64,000 bases of DNA from an uncultured Erythrobacter sp. (GTDB lineage Bacteria; Pseudomonadota; Alphaproteobacteria; Sphingomonadales; Sphingomonadaceae), in contig CANKYZ010000003.1 of the NCBI GenBank assembly GCA_947488325.1, positions 124,001 to 188,000 on the forward strand, written 5' to 3'. The notes beneath the pieces were generated by a model. The model made no database searches. It was not told the origin of the DNA and was given only the letters and a program-made list of their open reading frames with translations. Position 1 is the stretch's first letter, and every line of letters starts with the position of its first letter. Shown in pieces: positions 45,299 to 55,392 of the stretch. The translations under genes were made by a program, and so were the position numbers.

Positions 45299-46924
45299 AT
45301 GCTTGCACAATTACTTTCGCGGTTTGCAATGCTGATTTTTATCGGTTTCGCATCAACAAGCGCATCTGCTGAATGGTATGAAGCATCATCGGATAATTTC
45401 GTCATCTATGCAGATGATAGCGAAAGAGACATTCGGCGCTTCTCTGAAAACCTCGAACGCTATCACAGCGCAATGGAATACATCACGGGGCGACAGATTG
45501 AAAAGCCGAGCCCATCAAACAGAGTCGTGATTTTTGTCGTTGGATCGGGCCGCGAAGTGCGCCGTATAGCTGGCGGCAACAACCGCAACATTGCCGGGTT
45601 CTATGTTCCTCGCGCCGGCTCAAGCCGCGCCTTTGTCCAGACTATTCGCAACAAAAACGGTTACCCTGACTTTTCAACCATCGTTCTGCTGCACGAATAC
45701 GCGCATCACTTCCTAATTTCGACATCACGTTTTGCAATGCCCCGCTGGATGAGCGAGGGGGCTGCTGAATTTTTCGCTTCTGCAGGATTCAATCGTGATG
45801 GGACGCTCTTAATAGGCCGTCCAGCCGTGCACCGTGGGGCTGAATTGGCCTTTGCCGAAGAGGTGAATATCCGTGAATTGCTGGACTATGATCGAATTTC
45901 GAGAAATCGCGGACGGCGCAACGATTCCTTTTACGGCCGCAGTTGGCTGCTCTATCACTACCTAACCTTTACACCAGAACGGCGCGGTCAACTGGATGCA
46001 TATTGGAGGGAGGTGCTAAACGGAACTTCTCAGATTGAGGCTGCTGAAAATACTTTTGGCGATCTTGATGTGCTGGACCGGGAATTGAAAGCGTATCAGC
46101 GTCAGCGCAGAATGTTCACTTTTAGCCTTGCCCCCGATCAATTGCAGGCAAGCGCTGTCACGCTGCGGCAACTGCCCGAAGGTGAAGCGGAAATGATGGA
46201 AGTGCGGATGCGCTCACAGCGCGGCGTAAATTCAGAGCAAGCAGCGGAGCTGGTCATAGAAGCGCGAGAGATTGCCGCAGAATACCCCAATGACCCCGGC
46301 GTGCTCACCGCGCTTTCTGAAACAGAATATGATGCTGGCAATGATGATGCGGCCATCGCCGCAGCAGACGCCGCAATTGCCATCGATCCGACCTGGGCTA
46401 ATGCCTATGTGCAAAAGGGATATGCTCTATTCCGCAAGGCCAAGGACGCAGCCGTACCCGATCAGGCATACGAAGCTGCAATGACGCCGTTCTCACAGCT
46501 CAACGCACGTGAAAACGATCATCCACTCCCGCTAATCTACTACTACCGCAGTTTCGTCGAGCGCGGAATCGAGCCGCCTGAAAATGCTAAAGCCGCACTT
46601 GAACGCGCTGCGCAATTGGCACCATTCGATCATCAATTGTGGCTGAATGTCGCGATAATGCATGCGGGCGAAGGCAAAATAGAGCTGGCACAGCAGAGTC
46701 TTCAGCCACTCGCTGCTAATCCACATGGAGGCCGAACTGCTTCTGCAGCGCAGAATCTGATCGATCTCCTTGAGAGAGCGCCCGAGGGAGTGCCATTGCG
46801 CATCAATCCGCGAACCGCAGGCTCTGACACAGGTGATCAAAGCACGGCTAATACAGCCGATAGCGATGGGGCCAGCGAGAATTCAAGCACTGACGATGAA
46901 AGCGAAACAGTGGTAGAGGGTTAG
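45299..46924 (+). CDS. Exported gluzincin-like protein with TPR repeats
   Basis: 541 residues with a signal peptide (about 1-25). N-terminal half: SDNFVIYADDSERDIRRFS, then HEYAHHFL (about 138) and MSEGAAEFFA about 17 residues on, the zinc layout of the peptidase-MA superfamily. C-terminal half has TPR-like helices (AAIAADAAIAIDPTWANAYV, ALERAAQLAPFDHQLWLNVA). The last 40 residues are acidic and Ser/Thr-rich. Related proteins are common in sphingomonads, function unknown. GAGG precedes the ATG. Confidence 0.82.
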   Translation: MLAQLLSRFAMLIFIGFASTSASAEWYEASSDNFVIYADDSERDIRRFSENLERYHSAMEYITGRQIEKPSPSNRVVIFVVGSGREVRRIAGGNNRNIAGFYVPRAGSSRAFVQTIRNKNGYPDFSTIVLLHEYAHHFLISTSRFAMPRWMSEGAAEFFASAGFNRDGTLLIGRPAVHRGAELAFAEEVNIRELLDYDRISRNRGRRNDSFYGRSWLLYHYLTFTPERRGQLDAYWREVLNGTSQIEAAENTFGDLDVLDRELKAYQRQRRMFTFSLAPDQLQASAVTLRQLPEGEAEMMEVRMRSQRGVNSEQAAELVIEAREIAAEYPNDPGVLTALSETEYDAGNDDAAIAAADAAIAIDPTWANAYVQKGYALFRKAKDAAVPDQAYEAAMTPFSQLNARENDHPLPLIYYYRSFVERGIEPPENAKAALERAAQLAPFDHQLWLNVAIMHAGEGKIELAQQSLQPLAANPHGGRTASAAQNLIDLLERAPEGVPLRINPRTAGSDTGDQSTANTADSDGASENSSTDDESETVVEG

Positions 46925-46944
46925 TTAGGCGCTCACCCATGCGA

Positions 46945-47466
46945 TCAGCGGCTCATCATCCCGCCGACGATGGAACCAAGGATACCGCCCAGTGGGCTTC
47001 CGCCGCCTTGAGTAGAACCGCCCGTCGCCTCTTTCGCCATATAGCCTGCGACAGCCATCGCGAGGATCGGCAGCATCTTTTTGAGCATGCCTTCATCGAT
47101 GCCGGTCAATGCTGCAACTTCACCAGCGACCGAACGACTTACATCCTTGCTTCCAAAGATACTGCCAAGGATGTCATTGCCCGGCGCTGTTGGCGTGGGA
47201 CTCGTCCCCAGAACTGCATCAAGCAAACCGCCACCAATGCCACCACCCGAAGACGAACTTCCGCCCAGAATCGCGCCAGCAAGGCTACCCAGCCCTCCCA
47301 TTGGATCGGGCGTGCTCGCCCCGCCCGTAGCGCTTCGACCCATGCCCGCGACAATCGCCGGGAGCAATGCACCAGCGGCTGTCTTGGCGGTGGCTTCATC
47401 AACGCCCAATTCGCGCGCCATGGATGAAATCGCTCCGGTCTGCTGGAGCATTGCTGCAAGGCTCAT
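46945..47466 (-). CDS. DUF937-type glycine-rich protein
   Basis: 173 residues. N-terminal helical part with MARELGVDEATAKTAAGALLPAIVAGM, a Gly/Ser-rich middle (GGSSSSGGGIGGGL), then VAGEVAALTGIDEGMLKKMLPILAMAVAGYMAKEA, which is the DUF937 repeat. Ends in a glycine-rich tail. Likely cytoplasmic; function unknown. AGGAG precedes the ATG. Confidence 0.82.
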   Translation of the reverse strand: MSLAAMLQQTGAISSMARELGVDEATAKTAAGALLPAIVAGMGRSATGGASTPDPMGGLGSLAGAILGGSSSSGGGIGGGLLDAVLGTSPTPTAPGNDILGSIFGSKDVSRSVAGEVAALTGIDEGMLKKMLPILAMAVAGYMAKEATGGSTQGGGSPLGGILGSIVGGMMSR

Positions 47467-47505
47467 GACTTCTCTCCTAATGGCGCGCTGATCGGTTTAA
47501 CGAGA

Positions 47506-47868
47506 CTATTTGCGACCAAACAGGCCTGATGCCATTCCAGCAATGTCGTTCAGTGGGCTGCCATCGCCATCACGATCCAGCATGCTCATCACGCCGGACA
47601 ATTTGGAATCGCCCTGCATGCCAGATGCGATGTCGCCCAACGCACCCTCGCCGCCAAGTTGCGACAGAATTCCACTAAGCGCGCCTGTATCCAGTCCGGT
47701 CTTCTCAGCAGCCAGCTCAACCGTATCGCCTTCTTGTGCATGCGATGCGCCAAGTGCTGCCACCGCCTTTTCCGCCATGGCCGGGTCAATTCCAACCTTT
47801 TCGGCAAGAGCTGCGACTGTGTCAGGCGAGCCGGCAACCTGCTGCATAATGCTGTCAAGAATACTCAT
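47506..47868 (-). CDS. Small helical protein related to DUF937, unknown function
   Basis: 120 residues. The N-terminal half (MSILDSIMQQVAGSPDTVAA then VGIDPAMAEKAVAALGAS) resembles the DUF937 unit of the next gene, and the C-terminal half has MSMLDRDGDGSPLNDIAGMA, a DxDxDG-like calcium loop reminiscent of a single EF-hand. GAGGG precedes the ATG. It lies between pckA and the DUF937 gene on one strand with short gaps (34 and 39 bases). Confidence 0.75.
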   Translation of the reverse strand: MSILDSIMQQVAGSPDTVAALAEKVGIDPAMAEKAVAALGASHAQEGDTVELAAEKTGLDTGALSGILSQLGGEGALGDIASGMQGDSKLSGVMSMLDRDGDGSPLNDIAGMASGLFGRK

Positions 47869-47902
47869 AATCTGATCCCTCTAATGGTGTGTTTCCACTG
47901 TG

Positions 47903-49510
47903 TCAGGCCGCGACTGGGGCGGCATTGCGCACGCCTTCGTCTACATGCGCTTCGAACTCAGCGAAATTGTCGATGAACAACCCTACCAGTTTGCTCGCCG
48001 TCGCGTCGTAATCTTGTGTATCTGCCCATGTGCTGCGCGGATCAAGGATCGATTGATCAATCCCGGCATTAGCGAGCACTGGGACATGGACCGGAACTTC
48101 AAAGCCAAAATTGCTGTCTTCGCGGTATTCGACGTTATCAAGATCACCGTCGAGCGCAGCATTAAGCAGCGCGCGGGTTGCCTTGATCGGCATACGATTG
48201 CCGACGCCATATTTGCCGCCGGTCCAGCCAGTATTGAGCAACCAGCATTGCACTTCACCCTTTGCGATGCGCTCTTTCAACAGGTTGCCATAGACGCTGG
48301 GATGGCGCGGCATGAACGGTGCACCAAAACAGGTTGAGAAAGTCGCTTCTGGCTCAGTCACACCAATTTCGGTGCCCGCAACCTTTGCAGTATAACCCGA
48401 AAGGAAGTGATACATCGCCTGTTCGGCGGTCAGCTTCGCAATCGGCGGAAGCACGCCGAATGCGTCCGCTGTCAGCATCACGACATTTGACGGGACCGGG
48501 CCGAGATTTTCGGCGCTGGTGTTGGGGATGAAATCGATTGGATAAGCGCCGCGCGTATTTTCAGCGAACGAGTTGTCGTCAAAATCAAGTTCTCGCGTCT
48601 GTTCATCCATCACCACATTTTCAAGCACCGTGCCAAAGCGACGGGTGGTGGCGTAGATTTCCGGCTCAGCTTCTTCGGAAAGGCGGATCATCTTGGCATA
48701 ACAGCCGCCTTCAAAATTGAAGACTGCCGTGTCGGACCAGCCATGCTCATCATCACCGATCAGGGTTCGCGAAGCATCAGCCGAAAGCGTGGTTTTACCC
48801 GTTCCTGACAGACCAAAGAACACCGCTGTCTTTCCATCTGCGCTAATGTTGGCCGAACAATGCATAGGCATCACGCCCTTTGTTGGAAGCAGATAATTGA
48901 GAATTCCAAAGACACTCTTCTTCATCTCACCGGCGTATTTTGTGCCGCCGATCAGGATCAACTTCTCGCTGAGATTGACCGCGATAACCGTTTCACTGTT
49001 GGTGCCATGGCGCGCTGGATCAGCCTTGAAACTCGGAAGATCGATGATTGTATATTCAGGGGTGATATCCGCCAATTCATCGGCTGTAGGACGCACCAGC
49101 AAAGTGCGGATAAACAGGTTGTGCCATGCCAGTTCATTGATAACGCGCACATTCACGCGGTGCTCTGGCTGCGAACCGCCGAACAGGTCCGCAACATAGA
49201 GCGTTTCCTTCTCACCCACAGCTTTCAGAAAATCTGCCTTTAGTGCGGCAAAGTGATCGGGCGTCATTGATGCATTGACCTTGCCCCACCAGACTGTGCC
49301 CTCAGTTGTGGCGTCGCGCACGATGAATTTGTCCTTCGCGCTGCGACCGGTTTTTGCGCCGGTCTGAACCACCAACGCGCCATCTTTTGACAGGGAGCCT
49401 TCCTTGGCGGCGATGGAGGCTTCGACGAGCGCCGAGGTGCCAAGATTTGAGTGAACTTCCGCTTTGGTGGCGATGCCTTGATCAGCCAACGATTGATTGA
49501 GGGGAAACAA
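47903..49510 (-). CDS. pckA: Phosphoenolpyruvate carboxykinase (ATP)
   Basis: 535 residues from TTG 49510, chosen because AGGAG lies 8 bases upstream and because the resulting length is normal; a frame back to 49555 has no support. Converts oxaloacetate and ATP to PEP, the entry to gluconeogenesis. Seen are the Arg/substrate region [28 protein letters not shown], the P-loop [15 protein letters not shown] and [17 protein letters not shown]. Divergent from chvI, as in many alphaproteobacteria, where ChvI controls it. Confidence 0.96.
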   Translation of the reverse strand: MFPLNQSLADQGIATKAEVHSNLGTSALVEASIAAKEGSLSKDGALVVQTGAKTGRSAKDKFIVRDATTEGTVWWGKVNASMTPDHFAALKADFLKAVGEKETLYVADLFGGSQPEHRVNVRVINELAWHNLFIRTLLVRPTADELADITPEYTIIDLPSFKADPARHGTNSETVIAVNLSEKLILIGGTKYAGEMKKSVFGILNYLLPTKGVMPMHCSANISADGKTAVFFGLSGTGKTTLSADASRTLIGDDEHGWSDTAVFNFEGGCYAKMIRLSEEAEPEIYATTRRFGTVLENVVMDEQTRELDFDDNSFAENTRGAYPIDFIPNTSAENLGPVPSNVVMLTADAFGVLPPIAKLTAEQAMYHFLSGYTAKVAGTEIGVTEPEATFSTCFGAPFMPRHPSVYGNLLKERIAKGEVQCWLLNTGWTGGKYGVGNRMPIKATRALLNAALDGDLDNVEYREDSNFGFEVPVHVPVLANAGIDQSILDPRSTWADTQDYDATASKLVGLFIDNFAEFEAHVDEGVRNAAPVAA

Positions 49511-49869
49511 CGTGGGTTCTCCTGAAAAGAGCTTAAAACGAGGGAGTAATTGCAAATTTCAAAGGAGTGGGGCCCTAACAAGAGGCCACGCGAAAACGCC
49601 ATTGTGCGATTCGAATACAAGTTCGGAGTCCCAATCCGCTGTGCGGCATAGATGCCAGTCTGGCCCCCGTCAAACTGCACCATTTGACGCTGCAACGCAC
49701 CATTTAGGTCCGAATTTCGCGCCTGCACAACTGTTCTTCCGCACTTTTTCAGCCTTATGATCTTGCGAGGGTTTTCTGGTCATTCAGAAAGACGTGCACC
49801 TGATCGATTGTTTCGAGCGCGCGATGCCGCTAATCCATTGCGCAAGCCTGAGGAGGAGCACGGATCACT
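49511..49869. promoter_or_regulatory. pckA-chvI divergent control region
   Basis: 359 bases without a gene. It must hold both promoters. GCACCATTT occurs twice in direct orientation 20 bases apart (49677-49685 and 49697-49705), about two helical turns, suitable for a response-regulator dimer. CGTCAAA and TTTGACG form an inverted repeat (49668-49674, 49683-49689) overlapping the first copy. No clear -35/-10 pair could be fixed. Confidence 0.45.
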
Positions 49870-50643
49870 ATGGAAACCGAAATCAGCGATATCGCCACTG
49901 ATAATGCCGATGACGCCGCATCCCAACAGGAAGCGGTCGAAATCGCGTTGGTCGATGACGATCGTAATATCCTCACCACTGTTTCCATAGCGTTGCAGGC
50001 AGAAGGTTTCGTCACACGGCTTTATTCAGATGGCGAAACCGCATTGAAGGCGTTGATTGAAAATCCGCCTGATTTGGCTGTTTTCGATATCAAAATGCCG
50101 AAGATGGACGGGCTGGAATTGCTGCGCCGGGTACGCGCACATGCGCCGCTGCCAGTTATATTTCTGACCAGCAAGGATGATGAAGCCGACGAAGAAGCGG
50201 GCTTGGAACAGGGCGCGGATGATTACATTGCAAAGCCATTCAGTCTGCGCCTTCTTACCGCCCGCATCCGTGCAATTCTGCGCCGCGCAGAACCTGACCG
50301 CGCAATCGGCCATGAAATCACTGCGCCAGAGCCAGCCCATCCTAAAATCGATCGCGGACGTCTCTATATGGATCCTGCCCGCCATCTTGTTGCCTGGAAT
50401 GACAGACCGGTCAGTTTAACCGTTACCGAATTTCTGATCCTTGAGGCACTCGCTACACGTCCGGGCGTGATCAAAAGCCGCAATCAGTTGATGGACGCCG
50501 CTTATCCCGACGATATTTTCGTCGATGACCGCACAGTTGACAGTCATATCAAGCGGATGCGGCGCAAGTTCCGTGTCGTTGACGATGAATTCAGCGCTAT
50601 CGAAACGCTCTACGGTGCAGGCTACAGTTTCACCGATGGTTGA
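49870..50643 (+). CDS. chvI: Response regulator ChvI (OmpR family)
   Basis: 257 residues. A 30-residue acidic lead precedes a receiver domain with ALVDDDRNI and phospho-acceptor Asp in [12 protein letters not shown] (about 76), and the conserved [10 protein letters not shown] and [11 protein letters not shown]. The C-terminal winged helix (about 160-255, [15 protein letters not shown]) binds DNA. With ChvG it governs envelope and acid responses and gluconeogenic genes in alphaproteobacteria. GGAGGAG lies some 11 bases before the ATG. Its stop overlaps the chvG start by 8 bases. Confidence 0.95.
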   Translation: METEISDIATDNADDAASQQEAVEIALVDDDRNILTTVSIALQAEGFVTRLYSDGETALKALIENPPDLAVFDIKMPKMDGLELLRRVRAHAPLPVIFLTSKDDEADEEAGLEQGADDYIAKPFSLRLLTARIRAILRRAEPDRAIGHEITAPEPAHPKIDRGRLYMDPARHLVAWNDRPVSLTVTEFLILEALATRPGVIKSRNQLMDAAYPDDIFVDDRTVDSHIKRMRRKFRVVDDEFSAIETLYGAGYSFTDG

Positions 50644-52222
50644 CCCAATCGACGGACATATCGGTGACGATTCCCTAGTTCTCGGAAGAACAGAAGATCA
50701 GCGCGTAGGTGTAGGTAGGTTCTCACTTACCGCGCGCATTCTTGTCGTAAATATCCTGCCATTGGCGCTGCTTTCGGGCGGGCTTTTCTATCTTGATACA
50801 TACCGCACACAGCTCATCGATGAACGTTTTAAGCTGGCGCGGATCGAAGCACAGATCACAGCAGAGGCTCTGGCCGGCGTAACCCGGGAACGGCAGGAGG
50901 CTCTGCTGGTTCAAATCGGGCGCGAGCAAGGCATGCGGATGCGCATGTTCGATTCCGAAGGCCTGTTATGGGCGGACAGTTTCGCGCTTGCAGAGCCAGC
51001 ATTTGAGCTCAACGACATCGACGATGACGATTTAAGCCAACAATGGGCGCGTTGGTTGGACCACACGGTCGATGCAATTGTTAGTGCAGAGCTGGTTCCC
51101 CGCTACATAGAGCCTGATGCTCAGACCGCAGACGCCTTTCCCGAACTAGTCGCAGCACGCGAACAAGGAGTTAGCCAAGTGCGCCTGTATGATTGGCTCG
51201 ACGGTACCCCAGTTATCACCGCCGCTGCGCCCGTCGGATTGAACGGGGCAACTTTGCTGACGGTGCGCAATGCTGTCGACATCACCGAACGGGTCAGGGC
51301 AGCTCGGTCAGCATTGGTTATCGCAGTATTGTTGGTGTTAGGAGCGTCGGCGCTGCTTTCGCTCTATCTCGCGCGCACCATTGTCAGCCCGCTGCAACTG
51401 CTGGCCCGCGCAGCACAAAGAGTGCGCCAGGGGCGTGAGCGCGATGTTGAGGTCCCTCGCTTGCCCGAACGCAGCGACGAGATCGGTCAGTTGGCCCGCT
51501 CAGTTTCCGACATGACATCGGCATTGCGTCAACGGATTGACGCGGTGGACAGCTTTGCCGCCGACGTTGCGCATGAAATCAAGAATCCTCTCGCCAGTTT
51601 GCGCAGCGCGGTCGAATCTCTGCCCAAGGTAAAAGACCCGGATTTGCGTCACGAACTTGAACAGATCATCACCCATGACGTGCGCCGGATTGACCGCCTT
51701 GTCAGCGAGATTTCGGATGCGAGCCGGATTGACGCCGAAATGTCACGTGCAAAACTCGAACACATCAACCTTTCGGATTTGATCTATGCAATCATTGGGA
51801 GCCGCGAAAATCGTTCGGAAAACCATGATCACCGAATTGAATTCAATGTGTATGGTTATCCCGCTCAGGTGCTCGGCGTAGGTGCGAGGCTAGAACGTGT
51901 TGTCGAAAATCTGTTCGACAATGCCGTGTCCTTTTCCCCGCCCGAAGCCGGCATTGAGGTCACAATCGACAATGACGGTGAATGCGTGACACTTTTAGTG
52001 TGCGATTCCGGCCCCGGAATCCCGGAAGATGCGCGCGAGAAAGTGTTCGACCGATTCCATTCGATCCGCCCTGACGCGGAAGATTTCGGGAATCATTCCG
52101 GTCTCGGCCTCGCCATTGCCCGCGCCATTGTTGAGGCACATGACGGCTCTCTAACCGCGGAGTCACGCTCTGATGGCAAGTCAGGGGCGTGTCTGCGCAT
52201 GCGGCTGCCGACGATCTCTTAG
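50636..52222 (+). CDS. chvG: Sensor histidine kinase ChvG
   Basis: 528 residues from ATG 50636, which overlaps the chvI stop (ATGGTTGA); a longer frame only shadows chvI. Two membrane helices (about 30-50 and 225-245) flank a periplasmic sensor of roughly 170 residues. HAMP follows, then the H-box [19 protein letters not shown]-box [12 protein letters not shown], and G-boxes [19 protein letters not shown] and [11 protein letters not shown]. It phosphorylates ChvI. hprK begins 9 bases downstream, so the operon runs on into the PTS-related genes. Confidence 0.95.
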   Translation: MVDPIDGHIGDDSLVLGRTEDQRVGVGRFSLTARILVVNILPLALLSGGLFYLDTYRTQLIDERFKLARIEAQITAEALAGVTRERQEALLVQIGREQGMRMRMFDSEGLLWADSFALAEPAFELNDIDDDDLSQQWARWLDHTVDAIVSAELVPRYIEPDAQTADAFPELVAAREQGVSQVRLYDWLDGTPVITAAAPVGLNGATLLTVRNAVDITERVRAARSALVIAVLLVLGASALLSLYLARTIVSPLQLLARAAQRVRQGRERDVEVPRLPERSDEIGQLARSVSDMTSALRQRIDAVDSFAADVAHEIKNPLASLRSAVESLPKVKDPDLRHELEQIITHDVRRIDRLVSEISDASRIDAEMSRAKLEHINLSDLIYAIIGSRENRSENHDHRIEFNVYGYPAQVLGVGARLERVVENLFDNAVSFSPPEAGIEVTIDNDGECVTLLVCDSGPGIPEDAREKVFDRFHSIRPDAEDFGNHSGLGLAIARAIVEAHDGSLTAESRSDGKSGACLRMRLPTIS

Positions 52223-52231
52223 AGGCTGTCG

Positions 52232-52666
52232 ATGACGAGACTAAAGTTGATTATCCAGGCCAGCGCCGTTGCCATCGGCGGCCGCGTGATTGCGATCGAA
52301 GGCCCGCCCGGCAGTGGAAAATCGTCGCTGGCCCTGGCGTTGATCGAACGCGGAGCAAGTCTGATTGGAGATGACGGTGTTGCCCTAAAACGCGTTGGCG
52401 ATCAGGTCATCGCCGGTCCGCCACCCAATATTGCGGGATTGATTGAGGTGCACGGTGTGGGACTCGCTGAGCTGCCAATCGCGCCGCCCACTCCGCTTGC
52501 TTTGGTGCTAACCCTTGGCGCAAAAGTTCAGCGCCTGCCAGATCGTGTGCTGAGCCGCGAAGTGATGGGCTTGGCGATACCATGCCTGCCATTTGACCCC
52601 GGCACTATCGCTCCTGCCGAACGGGCAAAATGGGCGCTTACCTTGCACGGCCTGGAAATCAGTTAG
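52232..52666 (+). CDS. hprK: Short HPr kinase/phosphorylase
   Basis: 144 residues, only the catalytic C-terminal domain of Firmicute HprK. Walker A GPPGSGKSSLA (about 24-34), LIGDDGVAL (the HPr-contact Asp region) and a PPNIAGLIEVHGVG loop. Typical for alphaproteobacteria, where it phosphorylates HPr on serine and links to ChvG-ChvI and PtsN. AGAGG lies 7 bases before the ATG. Confidence 0.92.
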   Translation: MTRLKLIIQASAVAIGGRVIAIEGPPGSGKSSLALALIERGASLIGDDGVALKRVGDQVIAGPPPNIAGLIEVHGVGLAELPIAPPTPLALVLTLGAKVQRLPDRVLSREVMGLAIPCLPFDPGTIAPAERAKWALTLHGLEIS

Positions 52667-52736
52667 AGCAGCAATACAGAACTGTGCAAAAATCTAGCTT
52701 CCCTTCCGCCGCGCGAAGCGCGAAAAGCATAGTTAC

Positions 52737-53684
52737 ATGGAAACACCGCGCGTCAATCTACCCAACAACGCAAAACCAACAGACGCACGTCAGCGCCTGT
52801 TGCTGGTCACGGGCTTATCAGGTGCGGGCAAGTCTACTGCATTGGATGCACTCGAAGATTTGGGCTGGGAGACGATCGACAACTTCCCCGTTCGCCTGCT
52901 TGAAAGGCTCGTCGCGGAACCTGACACCGACGCCGATGGTTCGCGCGCGCCGCTGGCAATTGGATTTGATTCGCGCACACGCGGCTTTGTACCGAACGAA
53001 ATTATCGCGCTCGTAAAAAGTCTCGCAAAGCGGAAAGACATTGCGCTCACCTTTATGTTTATAGACTGCGCTGGCGGTGAGCTGGAACGCCGCTATAACG
53101 AAACACGCCGCCGTCATCCAATGGCGCAAGGCCGCATAGTGCAGGATGGCATCGCTGCCGAACGTGAATTGCTTGAACCCCTGCGCCGCTGGGCAGAAAT
53201 CGTGATCGACACGTCCTCTATGGCCGCAAATGAGCTGCAGGCGAAAGCCCGCGATCTATTTGGCAATAGTGAAAGCGCAGAGATGACACTAACCGTCTCA
53301 AGCTTCGGCTTTGCACGAGGAATGCCGCCGCTTGCCGATCTCGTCTTTGATATGCGCTTTCTCGATAATCCGCATTGGGTCGAGGGGCTGAGAGAATTGA
53401 CCGGGCAGGATGCTGCAGTCGGAGAACATATCGAGCGTGACCCAGCTTTTCACACAGCATTCGCCCAAACCCGCGATCTGCTACTAACGCTGCTGCCGCG
53501 ATATGCCGCACAAGGTAAAGCCTATGTCCATATCGCCTTTGGTTGTACCGGAGGGAGACACCGTTCGGTCTTTACCGCTGAACGCATGGCTCAAGGCTTG
53601 CGCGAATCTGGATTTTCGCCCACGGTCCGCCACCGCAATCTGGCCTCTCGCGCTGCTGACGAAATCGAAGGCAAAAGGCGTTAG
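52737..53684 (+). CDS. rapZ: RNase adapter / nucleotide-binding protein RapZ
   Basis: 315 residues. N-terminal P-loop VTGLSGAGKSTALDALEDLGW with DNFPVRLL, a Walker B region FMFIDCAGG, and the C-terminal FGCTGGRHRSVFTAERMA motif. In E. coli RapZ guides RNase E to the GlmZ sRNA and senses glucosamine-6-phosphate; in alphaproteobacteria it sits with hprK and PTS genes as here and its target is less clear. No good ribosome site before the ATG. Confidence 0.94.
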   Translation: METPRVNLPNNAKPTDARQRLLLVTGLSGAGKSTALDALEDLGWETIDNFPVRLLERLVAEPDTDADGSRAPLAIGFDSRTRGFVPNEIIALVKSLAKRKDIALTFMFIDCAGGELERRYNETRRRHPMAQGRIVQDGIAAERELLEPLRRWAEIVIDTSSMAANELQAKARDLFGNSESAEMTLTVSSFGFARGMPPLADLVFDMRFLDNPHWVEGLRELTGQDAAVGEHIERDPAFHTAFAQTRDLLLTLLPRYAAQGKAYVHIAFGCTGGRHRSVFTAERMAQGLRESGFSPTVRHRNLASRAADEIEGKRR

Positions 53685-53778
53685 AGACCGGGAGAAGTCG
53701 CATGGTGGTGTTTGTGTTAACGGCGCGTGTTTGTCAGATGGCAGCACCCTGTAAGGTTCTAACGGATTGAATTCGCAT

Positions 53779-54219
53779 ATGATCGGTTTGATCCTTGTTA
53801 CCCATGGCGGCCTTGCCGACCAATTTCTCGAAGCGATGGAACATGTCGTTGGCCTGCAATCTGGCGTCGCGACCGTTTGCATCGGCCCGAATGATGATAT
53901 GGAACAGCGTCGCGCGGAAATTGCTGCTGCAATCAAAACTGTGGATGCTGGCAGCGGTGTTATCATCCTGACCGATTTGTTTGGAGGCACGCCGTCGAAC
54001 CTCGCGATTTCGCTTTTGGAGACCGGTAGCGTCGAAGTGATCGCCGGGATCAACCTGCCAATGCTGATCCGCCTTGCTGGCGCCCGCAAATGCATGGATG
54101 TCGTCGAAGCGGTCGAAGCTGCACAGACGGCGGGGCGCAATTATATCACCGTCGCGAGTGAGCTTTTGGGCGGCGACACTGCCCCCAAATCACCACGATC
54201 AGCGAGCAGCGGCAAGTAA
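53779..54219 (+). CDS. PTS EIIA component, mannose family
   Basis: 146 residues from ATG 53779 (a TTG at 53767 is the alternative). The active His is in LVTHGGLADQF (about 10), and DLFGGTPSNLA is the classical EIIA-Man motif. It receives phosphate from HPr. No EIIB, EIIC or EIID is present, so it is a regulatory, not transport, component. It lies 94 bases after rapZ and 9 before the HPr gene. Confidence 0.93.
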   Translation: MIGLILVTHGGLADQFLEAMEHVVGLQSGVATVCIGPNDDMEQRRAEIAAAIKTVDAGSGVIILTDLFGGTPSNLAISLLETGSVEVIAGINLPMLIRLAGARKCMDVVEAVEAAQTAGRNYITVASELLGGDTAPKSPRSASSGK

Positions 54220-54228
54220 GCCCCGCCT

Positions 54229-54507
54229 ATGAACGAACTTCGTCAATCGGTAACAATCGTCAACCAGCGCGGCCTTCACGCACGGGCCAGTGCGAAATTT
54301 GTTGGCGCGGTCGCAGCCTTGCCCGAAGGCGCCGAAGTGCGCGTGACAAAGGACAGCAATTCCGCAGGCGGCGCTTCGATCCTTGGTCTGATGATGCTTG
54401 GCGCAGCCAAAGGCGACACGGTCGAGTTGATTGTCAGCGGCGAAAGCGCCGACACAGTTCTGGCTGAACTTGTGGCACTGGTCGAAGACGGTTTTGGCGA
54501 AGAGTGA
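54229..54507 (+). CDS. Phosphocarrier protein HPr
   Basis: 92 residues. The EI-phosphorylated His is in NQRGLHARASAKF (His16 or so), and NSAGGASILGLMMLGAAKG holds the regulatory Ser site for HprK. With EIIA-Man, HprK and an EI (PtsP, not in the window) it forms a phosphorelay that reports carbon or nitrogen state. Confidence 0.94.
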   Translation: MNELRQSVTIVNQRGLHARASAKFVGAVAALPEGAEVRVTKDSNSAGGASILGLMMLGAAKGDTVELIVSGESADTVLAELVALVEDGFGEE

Positions 54508-54551
54508 GCGGGAGGAGTGCCTCTGATCCTCGCCCAGCCTGTGCAGACCCC

Positions 54552-55355
54552 ATGACACGAAAACATATCAGCGGCTTCTCCAATCCGACTGTGAAATATC
54601 TGCGGAGCTTGCGCGACAAAAAGCACCGCAGGCGCACCGGGCAATTCCTGGTCGAAGGCCTGCGATTGTTGGAAGATGCGCGGGTCAGTGGCCGCCTACC
54701 CCGTGAATTGGTGATGGCAGAAGGGCGCGATCAGCACGATCTGCTCGATCAACTTGAACGCGAAGTTGAAGCAGCTGGCGGCGAAATCCTGACCACAACA
54801 CCCGACATACTGACCAAAATCACCGGCAAATCCAATTCGCAAACCGTAATTGGCCTGTTCGACGAATTCGACACCAGCCTATCGCGGATAGACCGAAACG
54901 CCGCGCCAATTTGGCTAGTCGCTCAAGAACTACGCGACCCCGGCAATTTGGGGACCATGCTGCGTACTTGCGACGCCGTTGGCGCTGGCGGGTTGATCCT
55001 TATCGACGATTGCGCCGATCCCTTTAGCGCGGAAGCCGTGCGCGCAAGCATGGGCGCGGTGTTCACTCAATCGCTGGTGCAGGCGCGGTGGGAGGAGTTC
55101 CTCCCATGGCTAAGGGGCGGACCGGGCCAATTGGTCGCGGCGAGCCTGCGCGAGGCCGTGCCCTATCGCGGCGCTGCATATGCATCGCCGTGCTTCATAC
55201 TGGTCGGCAATGAATCCCAGGGCCTCCCTGAAGCCTATGAGATGGAATGCGACCTGCGCGTAACAATGCCAATGCGAGGCCGCGCGGACTCGCTCAATGC
55301 GGCGATGGCTGGCGCGGTGCTGGCTTATGAGGTGCTTGCTACACTAGAGACCTGA
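54552..55355 (+). CDS. TrmH/SpoU-family RNA methyltransferase
   Basis: 267 residues from ATG 54552; a GTG at 54504 overlapping the HPr stop would add a poorly coded tail. The N-terminal part (KYLRSLRDKKHRRRTGQFLVEG) is the substrate-binding domain; the SPOUT knot has QELRDPGNLGTMLRTCDAVGAGG, FILVGNESQGLP and RGRADSLNAAMAGAVLAYE. It methylates 2'-O of a ribose in rRNA or tRNA; the exact site cannot be read. Probably last in the hprK-PTS run. Confidence 0.92.
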   Translation: MTRKHISGFSNPTVKYLRSLRDKKHRRRTGQFLVEGLRLLEDARVSGRLPRELVMAEGRDQHDLLDQLEREVEAAGGEILTTTPDILTKITGKSNSQTVIGLFDEFDTSLSRIDRNAAPIWLVAQELRDPGNLGTMLRTCDAVGAGGLILIDDCADPFSAEAVRASMGAVFTQSLVQARWEEFLPWLRGGPGQLVAASLREAVPYRGAAYASPCFILVGNESQGLPEAYEMECDLRVTMPMRGRADSLNAAMAGAVLAYEVLATLET

Positions 55356-55392
55356 AAGTTGCGGCCACGGACTGTGATTTATGAGCAAAAAC

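Noticed and set aside
53685..53778. Short frames between rapZ and EIIA-Man
   Set aside because: Less than 30 codons, no ribosome site and no resemblance to a protein.
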